Shown: piece by piece, positions 1 to 5,606 of the stretch
How positions within the stretch are numbered: the first letter of the stretch is position 1
How the letters are laid out: each line of letters opens with the position of its first letter
Source of the DNA: Anaerolinea sp.
Lineage (GTDB): Bacteria > Chloroflexota > Anaerolineae > JAAEKA01
NCBI GenBank assembly: GCA_014879765.1
Contig: JACSRL010000424.1
Coordinates: 1-8,304, forward strand
Direction of reading: 5' to 3'
DNA length: 8,304 nucleotides
Notes under the pieces: model-generated
What the model was told of the DNA's origin: nothing
The model's input: only the letters and a program-made list of their open reading frames with translations
Databases searched by the model: none
Position numbers and translations under genes: made by a program

Positions 1-103
1 TGCGGGTAGGGACGAGGTCACCTCGTCCCGTCATGCAGGTAGGGACGAGGTCACCTCGTCCCGTCATGCAGGTAGGGACGAGGTCACCTCGTCCCTACCC
101 GCA
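1..103. repeat. Three tandem palindromic repeats, 33-bp period
   Basis: Three copies of a unit with a 33-bp period. Each core is a perfect inverted repeat, GGGACGAGGT-C-ACCTCGTCCC, at 9-29, 42-62 and 75-95. The first 18 bases of the block (1-18) are the exact reverse complement of the last 18 (86-103), so the whole block is also bounded by an inverted repeat. The junction between copies is CGTCATGCAGG. Because 33 is a multiple of three and no stop occurs, the repeats stay in frame with the regulator ORF and would encode the 11-residue unit GRDEVTSSRHA twice, then a partial third. The block ends exactly where the conserved AWLSLDEGD segment of the NTPase begins. It looks like a REP/MITE-like dispersed palindromic element inserted in or next to the gene. 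Identity and copy number elsewhere are unknown. Confidence 0.9.
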
Positions 104-1015
104 GCGTGGCTATCGCTGGACGAGGGCGACAGCGATCTGGTGCTCTTTCTGAGTTATTTCGTTGCCGCGATCCATACTATCTTCCCCGATTCGTGTACCG
201 ACACCCTTGCATTGCTCCGATCGCCCAATCCGATTGCTCAGGCGTCACTCTTGGCTGCGCTCGGCAATGAGCTTCATCGGCTGCCTGGCCGCGCCGTCCT
301 GGTGTTGGACGATTACTACACCATTCGTGGCCAGGCTGTACATGATTTTCTGAGCGAACTGCTGCGCCACTGGCCACAACGGCTGCATCTGGTGTTGATT
401 TCGCGCAGCAATCCGCCCTGGCCGCTGGCGAGCCTGCGCGCCAAAGGCCAGGTCGTCGATATCCGGACGCGTGATCTGCGTTTCACGCCGGGGGAAACTA
501 CCACGTTCCTGGACAAGGCATTGGCGACGCCGCTCAGCCGTTCTGCGATTGCCTTCCTCGACCAGCAACTTGAGGGCTGGATCGCCGGTTTGCGCCTGGT
601 GATTCTGTCGCTGGGCGCCGGAGTCGCCGTGGATAGTGAGTTGACCGATCTGGCGGGCGTCCCTGGCGAGATCACCGACTATCTGGTGAACGAAGTCATA
701 ACCGGCCAGACGCCAGCCATTCTCAGGTTTCTGTTGGCGACCTCCATCCTGGATCGGTTTTGCGCTGGGCTGTGCAAGCAGGTCCTTGTCAGCGACACAG
801 AGAGCGATGATCCCCCGTGCGACGTCAAAGCCTGCATTCAGTGGCTGGAAGGCAACAATCTCTTTGTGACTTCCCTGGATAACGACAGGCAGTGGTACCG
901 CTACCACCACCTGTTCCAGGAGCTGCTGCAACGACGACTGCTGGACCAGGCAGGGCCGGAGCGGGTGGCTGAGCTCCACCGCAGGGCCGCAGCCTGGTTC
1001 GCGGGCAGGGTTTGA
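2..1015 (+). CDS. MalT-like LuxR-family regulator, NTPase part (5'-partial, frameshifted)
   Basis: N-terminal portion of a large ATP-dependent LuxR-family (MalT/LAL type, STAND NTPase) transcription regulator. The frame is open from the window edge. After the repeat-encoded residues comes AWLSLDEGDSD (104-136), the segment that in this family follows the Walker A-containing first part of the NTPase; Walker A itself is not in the window. A Walker B-like strand, AVLVLDDYY, lies at about 293-319, followed by LVLISRSNPPWPLASLRAKG, typical of the NTPase sensor region, and LRFTPGE. The part WYRYHHLFQELLQRRL, about 890-940, is the conserved NTPase-to-TPR junction, and LHRRAAAWFA starts the helical repeats. 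The frame then hits TGA at 1013-1015, while the family sequence continues one frame over in the next ORF. GTG at 140 is the first conventional start after the repeats, but it lies inside conserved domain sequence, so it is unlikely to be the true start. Probably a pseudogene fragment or a sequencing frameshift. The family call is firm; the state of the gene is not. Confidence 0.82.
   Translation, partial: AGRDEVTSSRHAGRDEVTSSRHAGRDEVTSSLPAAWLSLDEGDSDLVLFLSYFVAAIHTIFPDSCTDTLALLRSPNPIAQASLLAALGNELHRLPGRAVLVLDDYYTIRGQAVHDFLSELLRHWPQRLHLVLISRSNPPWPLASLRAKGQVVDIRTRDLRFTPGETTTFLDKALATPLSRSAIAFLDQQLEGWIAGLRLVILSLGAGVAVDSELTDLAGVPGEITDYLVNEVITGQTPAILRFLLATSILDRFCAGLCKQVLVSDTESDDPPCDVKACIQWLEGNNLFVTSLDNDRQWYRYHHLFQELLQRRLLDQAGPERVAELHRRAAAWFAGRV
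1003..1015 (+). other. Frameshift/split point of the LuxR regulator
   Basis: The upstream frame reads gcg-ggc-agg-gtt-TGA, while the family-consistent continuation reads cag-ggt-ttg-atc-gac-gag (QGLIDE) in the -1 frame. Joining them needs one missing base, or two extra, in the GCGGGCAGGG stretch. Stop and potential TTG start overlap as TTGA (1012-1015), an arrangement that could also couple translation of two halves. The codons at the junction do not form an X-XXY-YYZ slippery heptamer, so programmed -1 frameshifting is not supported. Confidence 0.75.
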
Positions 1016-2643
1016 TCGACGAGGCCCTGCGCCATGCCCTTGCCATCGACGACCTGGGCATGGCCGCGCAACTGATGGTAACGGGGCTGTGCGATGTGCT
1101 CAACCGGGAGGATCGAGCCACATTGGATCGCTGGCTGCGCCTGTTGCCCGATGAGTTCATCCAGCGTCATCCCTGGCTCTTGCTGATCAAGGCGGTAGTC
1201 GTGGGGTTTTCCTGGCAACTCGTCGCCACATGGAAGCTGCTCGGACAGGTCGAGGCGCTGTTGGACGAAGGGGACGATCGCATACCAGGCTTGATCGCTG
1301 CGCACGATTTGCCGGTGCTGCGGGGCATCATCCTGACCTTGCGGGGCCAGGAGGCCTATCTTCATGGCCAGGCGGACCTCGCCATCGCCCGCAGCGAGGA
1401 GGCGCTGGCGCTGCTCCCCAGGCGGTGGAGCTATGTGCGCGGCATTGCCGTGCTGTACTGGGGCCTGGGCATGCAAGCGATCGGCCGCGGCGACGCCGCC
1501 CAGCGCACGCTGATCGACGAGTACGCGGGTCTGCTGGAGAAGACTGACGCGTATGCGCTGCGCCTGCTGTTTACGGCAGGCTTCAACGCCATCGAGTCCG
1601 GCCACCTGGAGCAAGCAAGGCTGCTGGCGCAGGCGATGCTTGATCATGCCATGCCGAGCCGGTTGCCACATGCCGCGGGATTTGGGCACTACTTTCTTGG
1701 AGTTGTGAACTACTGCTGTAATGACTTGGACACTGCCGGGCAGCACTTCGAGGAGCTCGTGGCCAAACGTTTCGTGGTTCATACACAGGCCGCCCGCAAT
1801 GGCATGATCGGCATGGCGCGCGTGCATGTGGCCCGGGCAGAGACTTCGGCAGCCTGGCCGGTGATGGAGCTGCTGAGCCAGTTTGATTTGGATCGCCTGG
1901 GCCAAGAGGGCGATGACGCGCGCGCTCTGCGCGCATTGCTGGCGTATTGGCAGGGCGACGGCGAAACGGCCTTGCGCTGGGCAGATAGTTACACCGCTCC
2001 GGTAGTGGGCCGGTCTCTGCTCTGGCTGCAAAACCCGCATCTGGCCAAGGCCCGCATCCTCTTGACGAGCGGCGTAGGCGCGGATGTGCAAGCGGCGCTC
2101 GACATCCTGGCTGCGCAGCTTAAGTTTGCGCAACACACCTTCAACGTGCGCGTCCAGATCGAAGTTCTGGCCCTGCAGGCCCTGGCGCTCGAGATTCATG
2201 GCAATGCCGCCGCAGCCAGCGCCGCGTTGCGCCAGGCTGTGGAACTCGCGCGGCCTGGTGGCTTCATCCGGCCTTTCGTCGACCTGGGGCCACCCATGCA
2301 AACCATGCTGCTCCGGCTGGCTGGGCAAGGTCGGGCCGTCGAGACGGTGCGGCGCATCCTGGCCGCGTTCCCTGAGCCTCCCGAGAAAGCCGCCGGCGGC
2401 GATGCCGAATCCCGGAGCCGGGTGGCCAACGCCAGGTTGGTCGAACCCCTGACCGATCGTGAGTTGGATGTGTTGGCGCTATTGCCTGGGCGGCTGAGCA
2501 ACAAAGAGATCGCCAGCCAGTTGGTTCTTTCGACGGCGACAGTGAAGCGCTATACCGTCAACATCTATCAAAAGCTCGGCGTCAACAAGCGACGGGATGC
2601 AGCTATTAAAGCGGAAGCGATTGGGATCCTCCCCCTTCGCTGA
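1012..2643 (+). CDS. MalT-like LuxR-family regulator, TPR and DNA-binding part
   Basis: C-terminal portion of the same MalT-like regulator, 543 codons from TTG 1012. It opens with MIDEALRHALAIDDLGMAAQL, the repeat motif that directly follows the NTPase in intact members. Residues up to about 460 are a run of helical TPR-like repeats with Ala/Leu-rich pairs, usually the sensor and oligomerisation region. Residues about 478-535 are a canonical LuxR/GerE helix-turn-helix: LTDRELDVLALL, then LSNKEIASQLVLSTATVKRY as the recognition segment, then IYQKLGVNKRRDA. DNA binding is therefore expected. The inducer cannot be read from sequence. The start is weak: TTG, no clear Shine-Dalgarno, and only a 4-base overlap with the preceding stop, consistent with this being a frameshift product rather than an independent gene. 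If translated alone it would bind DNA without ATP-dependent switching. Downstream genes on the same strand are plausible targets (inference). Confidence 0.85.
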   Translation: MIDEALRHALAIDDLGMAAQLMVTGLCDVLNREDRATLDRWLRLLPDEFIQRHPWLLLIKAVVVGFSWQLVATWKLLGQVEALLDEGDDRIPGLIAAHDLPVLRGIILTLRGQEAYLHGQADLAIARSEEALALLPRRWSYVRGIAVLYWGLGMQAIGRGDAAQRTLIDEYAGLLEKTDAYALRLLFTAGFNAIESGHLEQARLLAQAMLDHAMPSRLPHAAGFGHYFLGVVNYCCNDLDTAGQHFEELVAKRFVVHTQAARNGMIGMARVHVARAETSAAWPVMELLSQFDLDRLGQEGDDARALRALLAYWQGDGETALRWADSYTAPVVGRSLLWLQNPHLAKARILLTSGVGADVQAALDILAAQLKFAQHTFNVRVQIEVLALQALALEIHGNAAAASAALRQAVELARPGGFIRPFVDLGPPMQTMLLRLAGQGRAVETVRRILAAFPEPPEKAAGGDAESRSRVANARLVEPLTDRELDVLALLPGRLSNKEIASQLVLSTATVKRYTVNIYQKLGVNKRRDAAIKAEAIGILPLR

Positions 2644-2709
2644 CCGCCCGCCCTGATCTCTTCTGGTCAGTCGCCCTCACGGTTTTGTCACCCTCTTCTC
2701 ACCCTTTTG

Positions 2710-2722
2710 GCGGTATTACCGC
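2710..2722. promoter_or_regulatory. Short palindrome, possible operator
   Basis: Perfect inverted repeat GCGGTA-T-TACCGC, in the 105-bp gap between the regulator and the 87-aa gene. Its centre lies about 33 bp upstream of the ATG at 2749, where it would overlap the -35 region of the candidate promoter. LuxR-type HTH dimers bind palindromic sites, so the upstream regulator is a natural candidate ligand. That is inferred from position and symmetry only. Confidence 0.35.
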
Positions 2723-2733
2723 AGCGATAGAGA

Positions 2734-2742
2734 TGATACACT
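2734..2742 (+). promoter_or_regulatory. Extended -10 promoter candidate, possibly leaderless
   Basis: TGATACACT fits an extended -10 (TG-N-TACACT, four of six matches to TATAAT). Transcription would start about 6-7 bp downstream, at or next to the ATG at 2749. No Shine-Dalgarno is visible before that ATG, which fits a leaderless mRNA. No good -35 is seen at 17 bp (TATTAC at 2714-2719); the palindrome at 2710-2722 overlaps that position, which would suit an activator-dependent promoter. Confidence 0.35.
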
Positions 2743-2748
2743 GGCAGC

Positions 2749-3012
2749 ATGAACGCTGCGCTGCCTCCAAGTCGCTCAGGGTTTGATCGCCCGGCGACCT
2801 ATCGAATCGACGTGCAGGGTCGCATTCCAGCCACATGGTGCGATCGCCTGGAAGGTATGGTCATCACGGAAAGCTCCGCGGGAGCCAAGCCGTCTGTGAC
2901 CACGCTGGAGGGCGAGCTGGCGGATCAGGTCGCCCTGGCCGGCGTGCTCAACACGTTGGTCGAACTGCATCTGTCAGTGGTTGCGGTGGAGCGCTTGTCC
3001 GCTGCAGCCTGA
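2749..3012 (+). CDS. Small protein of unknown function (87 aa)
   Basis: Soluble-looking protein, not recognised. Residues 15-30 (PATYRIDVQGRIPATW) and the following CDRLEGMVITES read as beta strands with a turn. The C-terminal half, TTLEGELADQVALAGVLNTL and the VELHLSVVAVERLS that follows, is an alternating strand/helix pattern. There is no signal peptide or membrane segment. The arrangement resembles a small ferredoxin-like or ACT-like alpha/beta fold, but that is a guess. ATG 2749 is chosen because an extended -10 candidate places the transcript start at it; there is no Shine-Dalgarno. It lies directly downstream of the LuxR-type regulator in the same direction, so it could be a regulatory partner or target gene. 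Coding is supported by an open frame with protein-like composition over its full length. Confidence 0.7.
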   Translation: MNAALPPSRSGFDRPATYRIDVQGRIPATWCDRLEGMVITESSAGAKPSVTTLEGELADQVALAGVLNTLVELHLSVVAVERLSAAA

Positions 3013-3035
3013 TCCTGGCCAACGTCATCGACGAG

Positions 3036-3281
3036 ATGGCCCACGGCGGTAGCTGGCTCTGGCCGATTCTGGGCATCATCTTTCTGCCCTTCACCACGCT
3101 GATGTATGTCATCCTCTGGTCGCCCACCGGCCTGGCCGGCTGGGACTGGTTCTGGCTGGTGATGGCGGTGGTGATCGACGTGATGCACTATACCAGCACG
3201 GCCTACTCCAACCGCAATCAGATCCCCGGCTATAAACCGGCCTCAAGCGCGCCTGCAACACCGCCAACGACACCGTCGTGA
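3036..3281 (+). CDS. Small membrane protein, apparently N-terminally truncated
   Basis: 81 codons from ATG 3036. It has two hydrophobic segments: WLWPILGIIFLPFTTLMYVI at about residues 7-26, and DWFWLVMAVVIDVMHY after GWD. It ends in a polar tail, NRNQIPGYKPASS, followed by Ala/Pro/Thr. It is clearly homologous to the protein at 4666-4956: both share WPILGIIF, P-x-TT-x-MYV, GWDW-x-WL and R-x-x-x-PGY. The other copy has an extra N-terminal hydrophobic helix of about 30 residues that is missing here. The frame extends upstream to ATG 2835, but that stretch overlaps the 87-aa gene and has shadow-like composition, so ATG 3036 is preferred although its Shine-Dalgarno is weak. It may be a remnant left by a deletion next to 3012, or a genuine short variant coupled to the preceding gene (23 bp after its stop). 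Function unknown. Confidence 0.6.
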   Translation: MAHGGSWLWPILGIIFLPFTTLMYVILWSPTGLAGWDWFWLVMAVVIDVMHYTSTAYSNRNQIPGYKPASSAPATPPTTPS

Positions 3282-3347
3282 ACGCTTGTCGCATTCATGT
3301 TCAACGTCGGCAACATCATGTCCGACCAATCAACCCCGTTTTCTGAT

Positions 3348-3352
3348 AGGAG
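3348..3352 (+). promoter_or_regulatory. Ribosome binding site deciding the start at 3361
   Basis: AGGAG, 8 bases before ATG 3361. It settles the start against the longer open frame beginning at GTG 3286. Confidence 0.8.
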
Positions 3353-3360
3353 AATTGACG

Positions 3361-3885
3361 ATGGCAAAACAACTGGTAATCGCATATTTCGCGAACGAAG
3401 CCGCCGCAGATCAAGCGGTGGATGCAGTCAAACAGTGGGATAAGGCCAGCCAAGACATCAAGCTGGGTGCAATTGGCGTCCTGGTCAAGAACGACCAGGG
3501 CAAGATCAAGACCCACAAGCTGGGCAAGCGCAAGACCGGGACCGGCGCAGTCATCTTTGCATTGGCAGCAGCCCTGACCGGGGGTGCGACGTTGCTGGCT
3601 GGCGCCGTCTTCGGTGGCGTCGTCGGTTCCTTCTTCCGCAAAGGGCTGGGAATGTCCAAAGACGACCTGGCCCACATCGACGGCCAGTTGGACGGTGGTA
3701 AGGCGGCCGTGTGCATCCTGGCTGCCTTGGACGAGGCGGAAGCCGTGTCTGCCAAATTGGCCGAGCTGGGCGGCGTCTCGGAGTCATACGAGGTGACGGA
3801 CGAAGTCGTCGAAGAAGCTGAAGCAGCCGCCGAGGAGATGCCTGAAGAGGAAGCCGAAGCGCCAGCTGAAGAACCGAAGGCATAA
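3361..3885 (+). CDS. DUF1269-like glycine-zipper membrane protein with acidic tail
   Basis: 174 aa. Residues 1-55 form an alpha/beta domain (KQLVIAYFANEAAADQAVDA, then GAIGVLVKNDQGKIK) typical of the DUF1269/general-stress-17M-like fold: a strand, a helix with spaced Ala, then a strand carrying a K-x-D-x-G-K turn. Residues 60-92 are a Gly/Ala-rich hydrophobic stretch (GTGAVIFALAAALTGGATLL, AGAVFGGVVG) that looks like a glycine-zipper membrane hairpin. It is followed by KGLGMSKDDLAHIDGQLDGG and KAAVCILA, matching the second half of the family domain. Residues about 147-174 form a very acidic tail (EEAEAAAEEMPEEEAEAPAE). AGGAG at 3348-3352 supports the start. Members of this family are found in stress and envelope contexts, but the biochemical role is not established. 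It is followed by a 172-bp gap containing a strong hairpin before the SHOCT gene. Confidence 0.8.
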   Translation: MAKQLVIAYFANEAAADQAVDAVKQWDKASQDIKLGAIGVLVKNDQGKIKTHKLGKRKTGTGAVIFALAAALTGGATLLAGAVFGGVVGSFFRKGLGMSKDDLAHIDGQLDGGKAAVCILAALDEAEAVSAKLAELGGVSESYEVTDEVVEEAEAAAEEMPEEEAEAPAEEPKA

Positions 3886-3941
3886 CATCTCTCGAACCGA
3901 TCGACTGTTGCGGCCGGCAGGCACACGCGGGAATGGCGTTG

Positions 3942-3953
3942 GCGACCGGTCGC
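3942..3953. promoter_or_regulatory. 12-bp perfect palindrome
   Basis: GCGACCGGTCGC is its own reverse complement. It lies in the gap between the DUF1269-like and SHOCT genes, just before a longer hairpin. It could be an operator half of a promoter for the SHOCT gene, or chance in G+C-rich DNA; the sequence does not decide. Confidence 0.25.
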
Positions 3954-3961
3954 TTACAAGC

Positions 3962-3998
3962 GCCGATGGATGACCCGCGACCTGGGTCATCCATCGGC
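3962..3998 (+). terminator. Strong hairpin, terminator or RNA processing/stability element
   Basis: GCCGATGGATGACCC (3962-3976) pairs perfectly over 15 bp with GGGTCATCCATCGGC (3984-3998) around the 7-base loop GCGACCT. It sits 76 bp after the stop of the DUF1269-like gene. No run of T follows, so it is not a textbook intrinsic terminator. A 3'-end stabilising or processing hairpin, or an inverted-repeat insertion remnant, are alternatives. Confidence 0.6.
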
Positions 3999-4057
3999 TG
4001 GCCCTGTAGTGGGCGCGTAGCAGCCGGCTACGGCAGCAGCCTAAGGAGACATCAACT

Positions 4058-4525
4058 ATGCTAAGACGAGGATTAGGCGGCCCAGGAAGAGGCATGGCCA
4101 GACGGAGTGTCATGCGCCGGCATCGCCGGATGCGCCGACGGATGCGCAGACGGCTGGTCATCGGCGGCGCCGTGCTACTGGCCGTTGGGACCAGCGCCAC
4201 CAAGCTGTCCAAGAGTGAGGTCCAGCAGGTCGAGCAGCACACCGGCATGAAGGCTGAGGATCTCTCGGAAGAGCAGCTTGACGCCGCCATGGAGGAACTG
4301 GGCATCGAGGGCCAAGAGCCAACCGATCAGGAGATCGCCATGCTCGAGGCCGAAGAGGACAAGGCCGCTGGCCAGCCCGCAGCGAGCTCAGCCCCGGCTG
4401 AGCAGGCCACGGCGTCGCAGGAAGACCTGATCTCGCAGCTCGAACGCCTGGGCGCGCTCAAGGCCCAAGGGCTGCTCACCGAAGAGGAATTCGCCGCAGA
4501 GAAGGCGAAGCTGCTGGGAAGCTGA
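4058..4525 (+). CDS. SHOCT-domain protein with Arg-rich N-terminus
   Basis: 155 aa. The last 33 residues (DLISQLERLGALKAQGLL, then TEEEFAAEKAKLLGS) are a clear SHOCT domain: a short two-helix module with L-x-x-L...G-L-x-T-x-E-E-F-x-x-x-K-x-x-L, usually at the C-terminus of membrane-associated or oligomerising proteins. Residues 14-32 are extraordinarily basic (ARRSVMRRHRRMRRRMRRR), followed by a short hydrophobic stretch, LVIGGAVLLAVGTSA (33-47). That could be a single membrane anchor with the basic part in the cytoplasm, although 15-16 residues is short. Residues 50-95 look helical (SKSEVQQVEQHTG, EEQLDAAMEELG), and 100-122 form an Ala/Ser/Pro/Glu linker. The start is well supported by AAGGAG at 4043-4048, 9 bases before the ATG. 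The domain assignment is firm; the role is unknown. The basic segment could bind nucleic acid, phospholipid or the acidic tail of the preceding gene's product. Confidence 0.82.
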   Translation: MLRRGLGGPGRGMARRSVMRRHRRMRRRMRRRLVIGGAVLLAVGTSATKLSKSEVQQVEQHTGMKAEDLSEEQLDAAMEELGIEGQEPTDQEIAMLEAEEDKAAGQPAASSAPAEQATASQEDLISQLERLGALKAQGLLTEEEFAAEKAKLLGS

Positions 4526-4601
4526 CACTAGAAGCGTTTCTTTCTGCTGATGCGGCGTAGGCTGGATTCTTGTTTATCGTCAGCAACTGGTTCTGTCAAT
4601 G

Positions 4602-4636
4602 GCGCTTTCGGCGGGCGTCAGGCCTGCCGAAAGCGC
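4602..4636 (+). terminator. Strong intergenic hairpin
   Basis: GCGCTTTCGGCGGGC (4602-4616) pairs with GCCTGCCGAAAGCGC (4622-4636) over 15 bp with a single G-U wobble, around the 5-base loop GTCAG. It lies 76 bp after the SHOCT stop and ends 29 bp before ATG 4666, with the downstream ribosome binding site (4654-4659) outside the stem. No T-tract follows. It may be a terminator of the upstream transcript, or a stabilising/processing stem within a longer mRNA. Confidence 0.55.
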
Positions 4637-4665
4637 ATCACGCCTATCATCCTGGAGGTTAAACC

Positions 4666-4956
4666 ATGTGCTGTTTCTTCACGATCCTGGTCTTTTTAGG
4701 GCCCCGCATTGCGGCGCCGCTCTGGTGGCTGGTGCAGCCGACTCGCTGGAGCCTCGCCTTCAACAACAACATCCTCTGGCCGATCCTGGGCATTATCTTC
4801 GTGCCCTGGACCACCATCATGTACGTCCTCGTCGCCCCGGCCGGCGTCACTGGTTGGGATTGGCTGTGGCTTGGACTGGGCCTGCTGGCAGACATCGCCT
4901 GGTGGGCTGGCGGCGGATTCCGCAAGCGCGTGCCGGGTTACACCGGGCAGTACTAG
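4666..4956 (+). CDS. Small three-helix membrane protein
   Basis: 96 aa, hydrophobic throughout. Residues about 3-23 (CFFTILVFLGPRIAAPLWWL), 36-56 (ILWPILGIIFVPWTTIMYVL) and 63-82 (GWDWLWLGLGLLADIAWWAG) are probable transmembrane helices. It ends in a short basic tail, FRKRVPGYTGQY. It is the full-length counterpart of the protein at 3036-3281. Trp pairs at helix ends and the P-W-TT-x-MYV and GWDW motifs are the features shared with that copy. The start is supported by GGAGGT at 4654-4659, 6 bases upstream. The family has no function I can name; it reads as a conserved small inner-membrane protein. It is followed after 63 bp by the HdeD-family gene. Confidence 0.78.
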   Translation: MCCFFTILVFLGPRIAAPLWWLVQPTRWSLAFNNNILWPILGIIFVPWTTIMYVLVAPAGVTGWDWLWLGLGLLADIAWWAGGGFRKRVPGYTGQY

Positions 4957-5019
4957 CGCCGTCGCGACGCCCCACAGGGACGACCAATGGTCCCTTTCAT
5001 CTGGCAAGGAGCAGAGAAC

Positions 5020-5577
5020 ATGACCGCTACATCCGCAACATCCATGCAAACGAATCAGCGCCCCTGGTGGCTGACGCTCGTTATGGGTATCCTGGCAATC
5101 GCCGTCGGCGCCGTTTTGCTGTGGGCGCCGGCCAAGACCAAGGTCGAGAGCTATCAACTGCTGGTGGCCTTTCTGGGCATCTACTGGCTAATCGTAGGCA
5201 CCATGGACATCATCTCGATGTTCGTGGATCACACCGCCTGGGGTTGGAAGCTGTTCATCGGCATCGTGAGCATCGTTGCCGGCTTCTATGTCCTGGCGTA
5301 TCCGATGGCGGCCGCCGTGGCCTTGCCCCGAATCATGGTGCTCGTGCTGGGCCTCTGGGGCCTGATGTACGGGACGATCCTGCTCATCATGGCGTTCAAG
5401 GGCGGCGGTTGGGGCGCCGGTATCCTTGGCGTGCTGGGGATAATCTTCGGCTTCATCCTGATCGCGGATTATGGCTCGCTGTTCTCGGGTCTGGCTATGC
5501 TCTGGGCCGCGGCGGTGACCGCTTTCATCGGCGGCTTCATCATGGTCATCCAGGCGTTCCGGCAACGGAAAGCCTGA
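5020..5577 (+). CDS. HdeD/DUF308-family membrane protein
   Basis: 185 aa with six hydrophobic segments at about 17-36, 44-67, 75-95, 103-125, 132-150 and 155-177, matching the length and topology of the HdeD family (DUF308). Typical features are WWLTLVMGILAIAVGAVLL in the first helix, LLVAFLGIYWLIVGTMDI in the second, and the pseudo-repeat GILGVLGIIFGFILIADY in the fifth. In Escherichia coli HdeD is linked to acid resistance at high cell density; for distant members only a general membrane-stress role can be suggested. The start at 5020 is chosen because AAGGAG (5006-5011) lies 8 bases before it. The in-frame ATG at 4987 would add 11 residues with no ribosome binding site. SulP follows after 29 bp, so the two genes are probably co-transcribed. 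Confidence 0.88.
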   Translation: MTATSATSMQTNQRPWWLTLVMGILAIAVGAVLLWAPAKTKVESYQLLVAFLGIYWLIVGTMDIISMFVDHTAWGWKLFIGIVSIVAGFYVLAYPMAAAVALPRIMVLVLGLWGLMYGTILLIMAFKGGGWGAGILGVLGIIFGFILIADYGSLFSGLAMLWAAAVTAFIGGFIMVIQAFRQRKA

Positions 5578-5606
5578 GGCAATTTCCGGCGACATGAGAT
5601 ACCAAC

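Noticed and set aside
1..103. CRISPR array
   Set aside because: The repeats abut with no unique spacers of constant length; the units are themselves palindromes and read through as coding sequence.
1006..1015. Programmed -1 ribosomal frameshift at the regulator split
   Set aside because: The junction codons AGG-GTT do not allow re-pairing one base back and form no slippery heptamer. A simple indel explains the break better.
901..2328. Long open frame on the - strand (475 codons) opposite the LuxR regulator
   Set aside because: The opposite frame encodes a clear TPR/LuxR-HTH protein. The antisense translation is rich in Gln, His, Arg and Gly with no recognisable domain, as expected from G+C-rich shadow frames.
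2835..3035. Upstream extension of the first small membrane protein to ATG 2835
   Set aside because: The added 67 residues overlap the 87-aa gene, are Gly/Arg/Ser-rich, and show no match to the N-terminus of the paralogue.
4976..4995. Short inverted repeat AGGGAC...GTCCCT before the HdeD gene
   Set aside because: Only 6 bp with an 8-base interior; in DNA of this composition it is easily due to chance.
4599..5597. 332-codon + strand frame across the small membrane protein and HdeD
   Set aside because: It overlaps two convincing membrane protein genes that have good ribosome binding sites, and its product is Arg/His/Pro-rich with no domain.
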